DNA from: Blepharisma japonicum
Taxonomy: Eukaryota > Ciliophora > Heterotrichea > Heterotrichida > Blepharismidae
DNA length: 64,000 bases
Direction of reading: 5' to 3'
Assembly: GCA_949751835.1 (NCBI GenBank)
Contig: CATKHK010000002.1
Coordinates: forward strand, 620,001-684,000
The translations under genes were made by a program, and so were the position numbers. The notes under the pieces are model-generated. The model was not told the origin of the DNA and searched no databases. It worked only from the letters and a program-made list of their open reading frames with translations. Of this stretch, positions 31,638 through 41,096 are shown in pieces (position 1 is the first letter of the stretch; each line of letters begins with the position of its first letter).

Positions 31638-32048
31638 ATGGACTCTCCTGCGAGTGTATCTCAATCTCAGCCTGACATTAAGAAGTTCATCAAACACATG
31701 CACAAAAAAATTGAAGAAATTAAAACAGAGATGTTTGATACCAAACAAGATTATGAGAAATTAAGAAGTGAAGCCAAATCATTGGAATCTCAAAATAACA
31801 ATGAAAGCAATAACATAACTAATAGGATCCTTGATGAGCTAGATAGGCTAGAAACTGAGTTTAAAAAGCAGATTAACGAAGAAAGAACTGAAGTCAGCTT
31901 CTTAAAGCAGCAAATTGCTGGTGTGACCCAAGAAAAGATGAAACTGGAACAAAATTATTTGTTGTTGGGAACAAGAGTGGATGAAGCTGAAAGGGTGATA
32001 GGAATTGAGCTGACTTTGCCTTCTATCGAAGATAATAGACATTTCTAA
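31638..32048 (+). CDS. Short coiled-coil protein, unknown
   Basis: 136 aa, ATG start, TAA stop. Nearly all of residues 15-120 is heptad-rich (HMHKKIEEIKTEMFDTKQDYE, LDELDRLETEFKKQINEERT), ending in a short conserved-looking tail (GIELTLPSIEDN). No TGA. Likely a small structural protein of the cytoskeleton or cilium, but there is no direct evidence. Confidence 0.65.
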   Translation: MDSPASVSQSQPDIKKFIKHMHKKIEEIKTEMFDTKQDYEKLRSEAKSLESQNNNESNNITNRILDELDRLETEFKKQINEERTEVSFLKQQIAGVTQEKMKLEQNYLLLGTRVDEAERVIGIELTLPSIEDNRHF

Positions 32049-32136
32049 ATATAATAAATGAGTATATATTATAATACCATTTAAATGGAATTATTTATAC
32101 CAAATCAAGAATGTTGCACAAAATATTCAAAATTAA

Positions 32137-32679
32137 TTAATTCATTGTTTGGACAAAACTTATTGAGCATGGCCTTTTATGCTTCGTATCATTTGATGAA
32201 ATACTTGGACTTCCACTATTAGTGTGGTAAAGTCTATTAACAGCATTTTTTACAATTTTTTGTTTTTCTCGCATGCATTGTCTAGATTTCAGGCTGCGAT
32301 AGTTATAAGTCATTTTCATAAAATAATCAGAGCTAAGATTTCTCAATCTTGGATGCTTTCTTAATGAACTTGTAAAAACATTTCTCTCAACACCAGGAAC
32401 ATAAGCAGCATGCAATCCCCCACTATCACGAGCTATATAAAAATCTCTGCCAGAGCCATCAGAGTGGTATTTGAAGACTGGAGAAGCTAGTCTTGGCGCA
32501 GGGCTGAAAAACCGCCGATTAGGACTTTGGTTGGAGCTTTTAAAGCCTGACGGTGAGCTTGGCCCTGAGTTTATAAAGCCTCCATTATTTACTGAAATAT
32601 ATTTATCCCTTCCATTTCCATCATTGCTATAATGTGTATATTTTGGCATAAAAGTCCGATATAACGATCCTGTATCCAT
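32137..32679 (-). CDS. Protein with two DG(S/N)GRD-YI repeats, probable cytoskeletal
   Basis: 180 aa. Two repeats, YSNDGNGRDKYISVNNGG (near the N terminus) and YHSDGSGRDFYIARDSGG (about residue 70), share the core DG-x-GRD-x-YI followed 4-5 residues later by GG. The C-terminal half is basic and helical (MKMTYNYRSLKSRQCMREKQ). Repeats of this kind recur in proteins of flagellated protists, so a ciliary or cortical role is plausible but inferred. The start is ATG 32679 or, leaving more promoter room, ATG 32649. It is head-to-head with the FYVE gene, 12 bp between start codons. Confidence 0.6.
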   Translation of the reverse strand: MDTGSLYRTFMPKYTHYSNDGNGRDKYISVNNGGFINSGPSSPSGFKSSNQSPNRRFFSPAPRLASPVFKYHSDGSGRDFYIARDSGGLHAAYVPGVERNVFTSSLRKHPRLRNLSSDYFMKMTYNYRSLKSRQCMREKQKIVKNAVNRLYHTNSGSPSISSNDTKHKRPCSISFVQTMN

Positions 32680-32691
32680 TTATAATATAAG

Positions 32692-33414
32692 ATGGGAAAT
32701 GCTCAAATAAAAGAAGAAAAAGAGACTTCCGAAGTGAAGGATCAGGTCTTTGAAAGCCAATTTAAACGAATTATTTATACCCCAGATAAGTTTAACAACG
32801 ACCCAAAAAATACCGAATGAAACAATGTTTTGCTAAAAATTGAAGGCGGAGTTTTGTATTCCTTTATGGACTCTCGTTTAGAGCATAAAGTAAAAATCAA
32901 TAAAGCTATAAGCATTTCGGCTGAAGATGCACATTTAAAAGAATTTTTATTAGGTCTCCAATTATCAGGAGAAGATTTTATTTGGAGGCTAAGGTCGGAA
33001 ACTCTTGTCGAGTTTATACAATGAAAAAAGGCGCTGATGATATGTAGAAGGCCGGAGTGGCAGAAATCAAAAATTTGCCAAGAGTGTGGGGCTGCTTTTC
33101 ATGTTTATAGAAGAGGCCACCATTGTAGATCATGTGGAAGGGAGTTATGTGATAAATGTTCTGCTTATTTTATGGATTTAGAGTCTATGGGTTATATAAC
33201 TCAGCAGAGGTCTTGCAAAAAGTGTATTAGCGAATGAAAAGCTATTAGAAACTCTACAACGGGAAGTATGATAGAAGAAAGGAAAAGAATTAGCAGAACG
33301 ATTATGAAGCAGAAAATGTCGCTTCTAAATGCTACGAAAGACTCGTTTCTAGAAAAAGAATTAAAAGAGTCTAATCCGTCTTTTTTATGTGGTATGGGAA
33401 AAGACGGATATTAA
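32692..33414 (+). CDS. PH-like/FYVE phosphoinositide-binding protein
   Basis: 240 aa including three TGA Trp codons. The N terminus MGNAQ suggests N-myristoylation. Residues about 25-120 look like a PH-type beta-rich domain ending in a typical helix (EDFIWRLRSETLVEFIQWKKAL). A FYVE finger follows (about 130-185): CQECGAAF, the basic RRGHHCRSCG patch and CDKCSAYF, with the eight Cys/His ligands in place and the WxxD motif replaced by PEWQKSKIC. Such proteins bind PI3P on endosomes. Adjacent genes include a PX-domain sorting nexin 2 kb downstream, though no operon is implied. Confidence 0.82.
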
Positions 33415-33685
33415 ATAATTATATAATTAAATGTTTAATATTTCAACATTAATTTCGTAAAATAATAAAAAATAACTCTAAATGTTTTTTTGATAAGCTA
33501 ATTCTCTATTATAATAAACTATTTTAATATGTCTTTAAAATCATTTTTTTATCAGTTTCAATTGTTATCTTATAAAAAACTGCATTTTAAATTTATAATC
33601 ATTATATATGATGTATCAAAACAACCATAACTTGACAATTTAATGGCATCTTCTATACGAAAAAATTCTTATCATAAATTAAAAT

Positions 33686-35647
33686 ATGGGTCAGAGTCAT
33701 TCATACCAATCTTTAAGAATCCAAAATAGCTCAAAACATAAGCACACCCATCGACTCTCAGATGGAGATCGCCCTCATGGATCATCAAAGACATTTTGCA
33801 TCCTTTTTGATACAGAACAAGTCCACATCCAAGTACTTGACGATAACTTGACCTGTGGCTGACTATTATCTGAAGTAATTCGACTCTATAAAGGAGATAA
33901 GCAAATAATAGGTCTCCAAACTGTAAATAATATAGATATCCTTGATTTTTGGTTAAGTGACTATGAAAGACCGCTTCAACCTTTCAAAGACAACGAAACT
34001 TTTGTTCCAATATATGAAGAAGAAATTTCAAAAGAAATATCAACAGCTCATTTTTTACCAATAAGAACTATTGGAAAAGGAGGATTTTCAAGAGTTATTG
34101 AAGCTAGAAAGCTAGATTCTGGGATTATTTATGCAATAAAAATTATGAGCAAAAGCTTTGTGATTAACGAAGAAAAAGTTATACAAATATTAACTGAGAG
34201 AAGTATTATGGGAAAGGTTAAGCATCCTTTTATTGTAGATTTACATTGAGCCTTTCAAACTGTAATTTCTAGCTAGGGAAAAGAGCTTTTTCTTGTAATG
34301 GATTTTTGTCCAGGGGGAGAGTTATTTTTTCATCTGCATAACCTCGGAAGGTTTACAGAAAAACAAGCCAAATTTTATTTTGCTGAAATTTTGTTAGGGC
34401 TGGAGTATTTGCATAATATGAATGTTATATATAGAGATTTAAAGCCAGAAAATATTTTACTAGATATGGATGGTCATATAAAATTGACAGATTTTGGTTT
34501 GTCCAAAGAAATATTTTCTAATAGAGGGAGAAGCTACTCTTTTTGTGGATCCCCAGAATATATGAGTCCTGAAATGCTGAAAGGCACTGGGCATGGCAAA
34601 GAGGTTGATTTTTATAGCCTTGGAGCTTTATTATTTGAAATGTTAACAGGTCTTCCTCCATTTTATGACTCAAATAGATCGAAAATGTATATAAGAATTC
34701 TTCAAGAAGAATTAAACTTACCGAACTTCATTAGTGAAGAAGCTAGAGATCTATTATCCAGGCTCCTTGAAAAAGACCCTGAATTGAGGATTGGATGTAC
34801 TATTGGGGCTGAAGAAATTAAATCACATCCATGATGCCAAAAAATTAATTGGAAAAAATTTGAAAATAAACAGATTTTGCCTCCGTTTCGGCCAAATTTA
34901 AGATACCCGAACTTTGATCCTGAATACATGGCTATTCCAATAGATTTAAATGAATTCTTTGAAAACTCTCCAAATTTGCCGGATGACCCCTTTGAAGAAT
35001 TCAATTTTTGCAGCACAGAAAATGAGCAAAAATTCTCAATTTTTCCTAAAAATGGCATCCAAGCAGACATATCTGCTATATCAACTCAAGCAAGCAAGTC
35101 TACAGGCTTCATGAGCCGAAATATTTCTTTGACGAATTCAGCAATTGCTGAAGAAGAAGATGATGTAAACACTACTCATATCAAAGAATTCCAGCCTGTA
35201 AGCTCACCTAAAGCTTTATTAGATCAAGCGAAAAGAAGGAGAGATACAGAAGTTTCTGAAAAAAAATTTAAATTTTCTTTGAAAGATTTAAAAAATCCTC
35301 CAAAGAAAAGAGCTCTTAATTTAGCAATTTTCCCAACGAATTCAAAGCCTGCACGAATGATTAATGATAGGCAAAATACAGAAATTTTGCTTAAAAGTCC
35401 AAAGTCTTATATAACATTTGACAAAGAAATAAATCAATTAGCTGAATCAGCATCTCCGTCAGTAAGAATTAATAAAAAACAAAAAAGGCATACATTTAAG
35501 CCAGAAATAATTAAAAAAACTCCGAAAACTCAAGATATTTTGCAAGCAAACAAAGTTGCCGATGTTTTAAATGAAATAGAAAAGAAAATAAAAGCAAAAC
35601 CTGGCAAAAAAAGAATAATAAAAACTAAAAATAATGTAATAATTTAA
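33686..35647 (+). CDS. AGC-family Ser/Thr protein kinase (1 intron)
   Basis: Exons 33686-34261 and 34277-35647 give 648 aa. The kinase domain (about residues 124-425) has G-loop IGKGGFSRV, Lys152 (YAIKIM), YRDLKPEN with Asp246, DFG at 264-266 and an activation loop [42 protein letters not shown] across the splice is textbook AGC. An AGC C-terminal tail follows, with a hydrophobic-motif-like FEEFNF. A roughly 100-residue N-terminal domain (FCILFDTEQVHIQVLDD ... FWLSDYERPL) looks ubiquitin-like; MGQSHS at the N terminus suggests myristoylation. Three TGA Trp codons (CGWLL, LHWAF, HPWCQ). Upstream signals and substrates are unknown. The C-terminal 220 residues are basic and disordered. Confidence 0.92.
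34262..34276 (+). other. 15-nt intron
   Basis: GTAATTTCTAGCTAG, phase 0, A at position 10. Retention gives an in-frame TAG within the kinase N-lobe; removal produces the canonical [12 protein letters not shown] segment. Confidence 0.95.
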
Positions 35648-35657
35648 AATAAGAGAA

Positions 35658-36866
35658 ATGGCATATTTAGCTAGTGCAAGTGATTTATCAACAATATACG
35701 AAGTTAACGAGACTTATGCATCTATGGCTTCAGCAAGGCCATTACCTGATAGCTTTCTAGAAAAAAGCATTGAAATAAGCATATCAAAAGTAGCAATTAT
35801 TGAAGAAAATGCCTTTACAAGATATGCACTCTACACAATAACGGGAAGAGATAGTTCAGGACCATTTGAAGCTTCCCGAAGATATAGTGACTTTTTAGCA
35901 TTAAGAAATCAATTAATATATCGATGGCCTGGCTGTTTTGTCCCTCCAATTCCTCCTAAAAAAATCCTGGGGAATCTAACAAGCAATTTTATCGAATCTC
36001 GAAAATCTTTACTTCAAAGATTTTTGCAAAGAATATCACAAACAACTTTTTTATATACAAGTGAAGAGTTCCAGATGTTTATTAGAGGCTCGTCAGATTT
36101 CGAAGTGATTATAAAAAATTTAAAAATAGCGACAAGAGATATTATGATTGTATTTCATAGTTTGTTCTGCGAATTCGTTGATGCTGAGATTACTGATGAA
36201 ATTAAAGTAAAATTGGTTGAATATGATAATTTTTTGAAAAATAGCTTGGTTTTGGTAGTAGAGTTTACGAAAGCAGTTAAAATGATAAAAGAGCAGTTTG
36301 AGAGGTTTAAACTGCATTTTTTGGATGTAAATTCTAAAATTAAGGCTGTAGAAAAAGAGTATATAATGAAACTACAAGAAAACGAAATACAGATTGATAA
36401 TGCACAAGTTAGGTTTTCAATTCCAAACCCTTTTAAAGAGCTTCACACTTGAGCTAAAAACGAAATTGCTGACATTTCAGCTATGATAAATACAATTTCG
36501 ATTTGCCATTCATTTGAAAACAGAAAAAACAAGCTTGAAAGGAAACTTTCTCTTGAAAATAAAATAGTCAACAAGGCACAAAAAGGTATAGACAACATAT
36601 GAAAACATATGGCTCATATCGCTAAAAAATACCCCGAAGACCCCGAGCTAAAGAAAGCTCGAATTAAGTCAGAACTTGAGGACATTACACAAATTTTAAA
36701 AATAATGACAGCCAGGCTATGCGAAGAAGAGTTGCCTGTGTTCAAAGCTGAAAGAGTGAAAGCATATGAAGACATGATGGCATTGTACTCAGAGCTGACT
36801 CTTGAAGGTTTTACACGAATATCAGAATCAGCTATGAGAGTGCATATAGAAATGTTAGATAATTAA
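35658..36866 (+). CDS. Sorting nexin (PX plus BAR-like coiled region)
   Basis: 402 aa with two TGA Trp codons. The PX domain (about residues 38-145) shows RRYSDFLALRNQL, the proline loop PPIPPKK and ESRKSLLQRFLQRIS, i.e. the residues that bind PI3P. The remaining about 250 residues are helical and coiled, as in the BAR domains of SNX1/2/7/30-type proteins that bend endosomal membranes and serve retromer or recycling. It begins only 10 bp after the kinase stop on the same strand, so its promoter must lie in the kinase 3' coding region, unless the two share a transcript. Confidence 0.88.
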
Positions 36867-36907
36867 TTAAAATCAGCTAAGTGTGTATATAGAATGTGGT
36901 TACTTTA

Positions 36908-37150
36908 TTAGCTCTTCTGCGCTGATTGGATAATTTGGAATATTGCTGCTTAAAAATCACCTGAACCGACTACTACAAAGAGGAAGAAGGCTAAAAGAAT
37001 TGGACCAACAGTAAGACCGTCATCTTTTTGTTTCTACTTGGAAATTACTGCAAGTGAGGCTGGAACTTTGCCTCTTTTATCGATATTTGACATGTGCTGT
37101 TCAGTGACCAGCCTTATTTGCTTCTTGGATGACTAAGTAAGACTTACCAT
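36908..37150 (-). CDS. SERP1: Stress-associated ER protein SERP1/RAMP4 (3 introns)
   Basis: Four tiny exons (37148-37150, 37049-37132, 36961-37033, 36908-36945) separated by three 15-nt introns give a 65-aa protein, the size of human SERP1 (66 aa). After splicing, the N-terminal KKQIRLVTEQHMSNIDKRG matches [20 protein letters not shown]; the tail-anchor helix [20 protein letters not shown] and IIQS match [23 protein letters not shown]. Exon 1 is just the ATG codon. The protein sits in the ER membrane at the Sec61 translocon and stabilises new membrane proteins under stress. No uninterrupted frame of useful length exists, so ORF-based annotation would miss it. It converges on the sorting nexin, 41 bp apart. 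Confidence 0.93.
36946..36960 (-). other. 15-nt intron
   Basis: GTGATTTTTAAGCAG, phase 1, A at position 10, in-frame TAA if retained. The only intron here beginning GTG and ending CAG. Its removal makes the conserved [11 protein letters not shown]. Confidence 0.9.
37034..37048 (-). other. 15-nt intron
   Basis: GTAATTTCCAAGTAG, phase 0, A at position 10, terminal TAG in frame. Separates the cytosolic head from the tail-anchor exon of SERP1. Confidence 0.9.
37133..37147 (-). other. 15-nt intron immediately after the start codon
   Basis: GTAAGTCTTACTTAG, phase 0, A at position 10, terminal TAG in frame. It follows the ATG of SERP1 directly, leaving a 3-nt coding first exon. Confidence 0.85.
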
Positions 37151-37249
37151 TTTATATTTATCAATTTTCCACGTGCCTTGATTTTTAAAATAATTGTAAG
37201 AAATATTTAAGATTATGTCTAGTTTTATTTTTTCATAAAAATTAAATAA

Positions 37250-38629
37250 TTAAAGCCTCACATACCCTATTAGATTTTCCTCATAAGGAGTTGTTATTCT
37301 TTTGGCTTTTCTTCTTGCAGCGGTGAATTTGTTATAAAGAGCTGATGAGATGATTCCTAAGAAAATAATAGAAATAAGAACTAAAAGTGCGCTACCAAAT
37401 CTTGATTCTTCTACATGCACATCAGCATTATCAGTGCAAAATTTATCATAACAATATTCTTTGCATTCTTTTTCTTCATTTTCAACTCCTTGGCAAAACG
37501 AATCACATCTGCTCTCACAAGAAGTCATTTTGATTGGTTTTATATTAACAGCATGCACAAAGTCCCAGTCTACTTTCAGGCCTGTGTCTAGGCTCCCTCC
37601 ATCCTTGCTTGTTTCTCTATAAATATGGTCACTACCATTTAAATTAAGAATATGGGTATAATTTTCTTCGTGCTTTGCTATTTGCAAATCCCATTCACTG
37701 TCTCTTTCATTTGTCCAATTGGTATCCTTCATATCTCTACTGAGTGAGCCATTAACTGTAACATTATGGTGAGGAAACTCTATTTCAAAATCTTTATCAT
37801 AGCCTCCTTCACGATGCTTTACTTCAGATTCATAATAGCCATCATGCTCTCCTGAGTAAGTTTTCCATTCTATATAAGTGTCCGAAGTGTTGGTCTCTGG
37901 GTCATAGTTTTGATATTTATCAATTTCTAGAGCATGCCCGCTATCACGCTCATGATGGCATTGGTCACCTTCTTCATGATGATCTCTTCCTTCATGATGG
38001 AAATTAATTTCCCCCTTAATATATCTATGGTGGCCATCATCCCTTTTTGCTTCACATTTCTGGCACTTACAATCCTGGCCCTCATGATGAAGCTCTACAT
38101 CTTCTTGATGATGTTTATGATGATCGTCTTCTTGATGGTACTTATGGTGCTCATCTTCGTGGTAACAGCCATAATCCAAATATTCGTCATCTTCTTTTAT
38201 ATCAAGTCACGCATGATGTTCTTCATAGGTTTCATTATGGTCTCCATACCCTTGGAACTTTAATTTCTTTTTATTTCCATACTCGTCTTCTTTTTTGATT
38301 TTAATTTTCCAATGATTGTCTTCCCCTCTTGGCAATTTCACCTTTATTTTAAAATCAGAGTAAAGCTGAGTTTCTTTAATTTCTGATACCAAGCAGTCGC
38401 AACCACATTGATGAGTGCATTGAACTAATGCTGAGCCTTCAGCGTATTGTAAGCAGACATCACAGCATTTTAAGCTGCAGCCTTTTTCAGATTCATAGTA
38501 TGATTTTTCTTTGTCGCTGACACTGTTTATTTTGTAGTATTTACCTGCCTCAGTTTTTATAATGTGCTCTTCTATAAGTTCTTTTGAGTTGACAACAGAA
38601 AACAACCCTAATATAAGTAATGATAACAT
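37250..38629 (-). CDS. His/Asp/Glu-rich type I membrane protein, possible metal binder
   Basis: 459 aa from ATG 38629. A signal peptide (MLSLLILGLFSVVNS) is followed by a Cys-rich stretch (KGCSLKCCDVCLQ, CTHQCGCDC). A central region of about 100 residues is packed with His and acidic residues (HEDEHHKYHQEDDHHKHHQE, HHEGRDHHEEGDQCHHERD) with two CxxC pairs (CKCQKC). A further Cys cluster (CESRCDSFCQG) precedes one TM helix (ALLVLISIIFLGIISSALY) and a short basic tail. One TGA Trp. The composition suggests extracellular binding of divalent metal ions such as Zn, Ni or Cu, or buffering. I recognise no family. Confidence 0.7.
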
Positions 38630-38895
38630 TATATTATCCAACCAAAAATATGGAAGATATCAGAATTAAAGTGTCTAAAAATGTTAAACAAAATGATAAG
38701 AATTAGACATTCCTTAATTCACAAGTACTACATTATTCAGCCTATGCTTTTACAAATTATTTATAATTTCTAGGTTTGCAAATATTTCGATAAATATTAT
38801 TTTTCCAAACAATTATTTTGGCATTGAATATGAAATTCGACATTTAAGTGATAAATAGACTTTATCTAAATGGTAAAATTATAACTATCACAAGG

Positions 38896-39720
38896 ATGCT
38901 TTCGAAAAACGAGTTTGATTCAATACAGAACTTGAAGGAAATTTCTGAAAATCATGAGTATTTTGGCTTTATTAGAAAAGAAGAAGAGATCTTATGCAAT
39001 GTATCAGAAAGCATGAAGACGTTTAGAAGAGGCAAAAAGCTTGTAACAAGCATAGAAGATATTAAAAGGAAACAAAATGAACGATCAAAAATAAGAATTA
39101 GAACCAACGTTGAGCCATCTACCAGCATTTGTAAAGTAGGCCATAAAAGTGAAGAACCGGCCTCAAAACATTATATATATAGACCTGTCGACAATATACC
39201 AATCCTCCCTCCGATGGAGAGCTGTAAACGTATGAAAATCCATGGAATCCCACTTTCTGACATAAAATGTAAGTGCGTTCAAGTTGCTAGAGGAAAAGAA
39301 GAAAAATCTACAAGCATCCATTTATGAGAAAGATGTGAATCTCCCACTTGCATCAGGCTTAAAAGGAAAAGTGAAAGCAAACATTCACAATTCCTCCCCA
39401 GGCTTCCTATGAATTTGTCTATTTTCTCGAATTTGATGCTGAACTCTAAATTTAAGAAAAGCATCAACACTTTGGAAGATTCTCTTACGAACGTTATGTC
39501 GCCTGTAAGGTCAATGAGCCCAGAAGTAAAAAGAGAATCCACTGCAAGCGTGCACAAATATAAAAAAATGAGAACACGATTTTTTGATGAAAATTTCAAA
39601 GGAAGGAGAAAAGAAATTAAGGATGCATTATGCAAAAGCTCGGAAAATAAGTCTTTTGCAGATTATATGAAAAGCAAAATTTGTATAAATGATCAAGCTA
39701 ATAAAAGTTTGCTTAAATAA
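38896..39720 (+). CDS. Basic Ser-rich protein, unknown
   Basis: 274 aa from ATG 38896, the first ATG in this frame; an upstream GTG is not credible. One TGA Trp (HLWERC) joins the two halves. Basic, with Cys pairs (CKC, CIRL) but no zinc motif and no TM; SPVRSMSPE looks like a phosphosite. No family recognised. Confidence 0.55.
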
Positions 39721-39879
39721 ATTGATTATATATTATATTTTAATAAGTTAAACTTATTCATTTAAGACAAATCCCAGCGAGTTTATTGATTTTATTGATA
39801 GGAAATTTCCAATGATGTGCTACGGAAAATTCATTTTTATTAATATCTTTAATAGTTTGATATTAAAATAATTAATGAA

Positions 39880-41022
39880 CTACAGTATTTTTGCTAAATC
39901 TCTTATGGTCGTCTTTTGTCTTATGACAGGAATTATCGATTTTTTGCTATTTGTAGAGACTTGTGATACAAGTCTTGAAGGCTCCGGGGTGACGATAAAA
40001 GTTGGAGTATGGCTGATTGGGGTTTTTGATAGTACAGTTGATGGTCTATAATCGCTTGGTGTCAGTTTTTTTAATTTATGTAAAAATGAGTCTTTATCTA
40101 TTTGAGGAAGGCTGATTTTAGGGAAAAGAGATGACTCTATTGTTTGGAAAATTAAAGAGTCTTTATGGTTCATTAAGGCATCTCTTGGTGTTAAAACTCC
40201 TGCAGGCAATTTTGGCTTTTTATAACCTTTCTTTATAAATATTGGGATTTGATTTATTACTTCTAATATTCCTGGTCTCTCTTTAGGCTCTTTTTTAAGC
40301 AAAGTTGAGATAAAATCTACTAGTTTAGGAGAATATTTAACTGGGATTGGTCTTGGCTCACTATGTATGATATTAAGTCCAAGAGTGATCATATTATCGC
40401 CTGCAAAAGGAACTTCAAGTGATGCCAAAGTATAAATAATGCAGCCTAATCCTCATATATCCACCTTGTGTCCATATGGCTGCCTTCTTACCTGTTCTGG
40501 GCTCAGAAATAATGGTGTCCCCACATTGGAAGCATGCAGTTCTTTCCTCTTTGAAATCTTCGAAAGGCCTAAATCGCCTATTTTAATCCTTCTATTTTGA
40601 TCCAGTAGCACATTTAAGCATTTAATATCCCTATGAATAATATTATGATTGTGCAAGTATTTAATCCCCAAACAAATTTCATATGTCCATGTTCAAATTT
40701 GTCCTTCCTCAATAGTTTTCCTTTGTTCTTTAGAGCTCTTTATAAAAGTATTTAGATCTCCTAATGCGGCATATTCCATCAGTATGAACATTGTATCATC
40801 TTCAATCAAGCTTGCATAGTATTTAATTATATGAAAGTTATCGAGCTGCTTCAATATTTCTACCTCTTTTTGAGCTTGTTTGCTTTTTTTCGACGACACC
40901 GAGCTTAAATCGATTGCTTTGACGACATAAAATTTCCCATCATTTTTGCTTCGCACTTTGTACACGACTCCTGAAGTCCCTCTTCCAAGCTCTTCAATAA
41001 TAGAAACCCCTAGAGAATTCAT
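39880..41022 (-). CDS. NEK-like protein kinase
   Basis: 380 aa with two TGA Trp codons. The N-terminal kinase domain (about residues 5-275) has GRGTSGVVYKV, Lys35 (VVKAIDL), HRDIKCLNVLL with Asp132, DLG at 150-152, the activation segment ASNVGTPLFLSPEQ and DIWGLGCIIYTLASLEVPF. The DLG in place of DFG, GTPLFLSPE and the N-terminal position of the domain fit the NEK family, which controls cilia length and mitotic events and is expanded in ciliates. The C-terminal about 105 residues are Ser/Thr/Pro-rich (SPSPSTV-type) and regulatory-looking. Confidence 0.9.
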
Positions 41023-41096
41023 ATTAATTCAAATTTATTTACTTCTTTTCAATTCCTGTTTTTATTTTAATAGTTTTTCTACTATATCTTATATAG

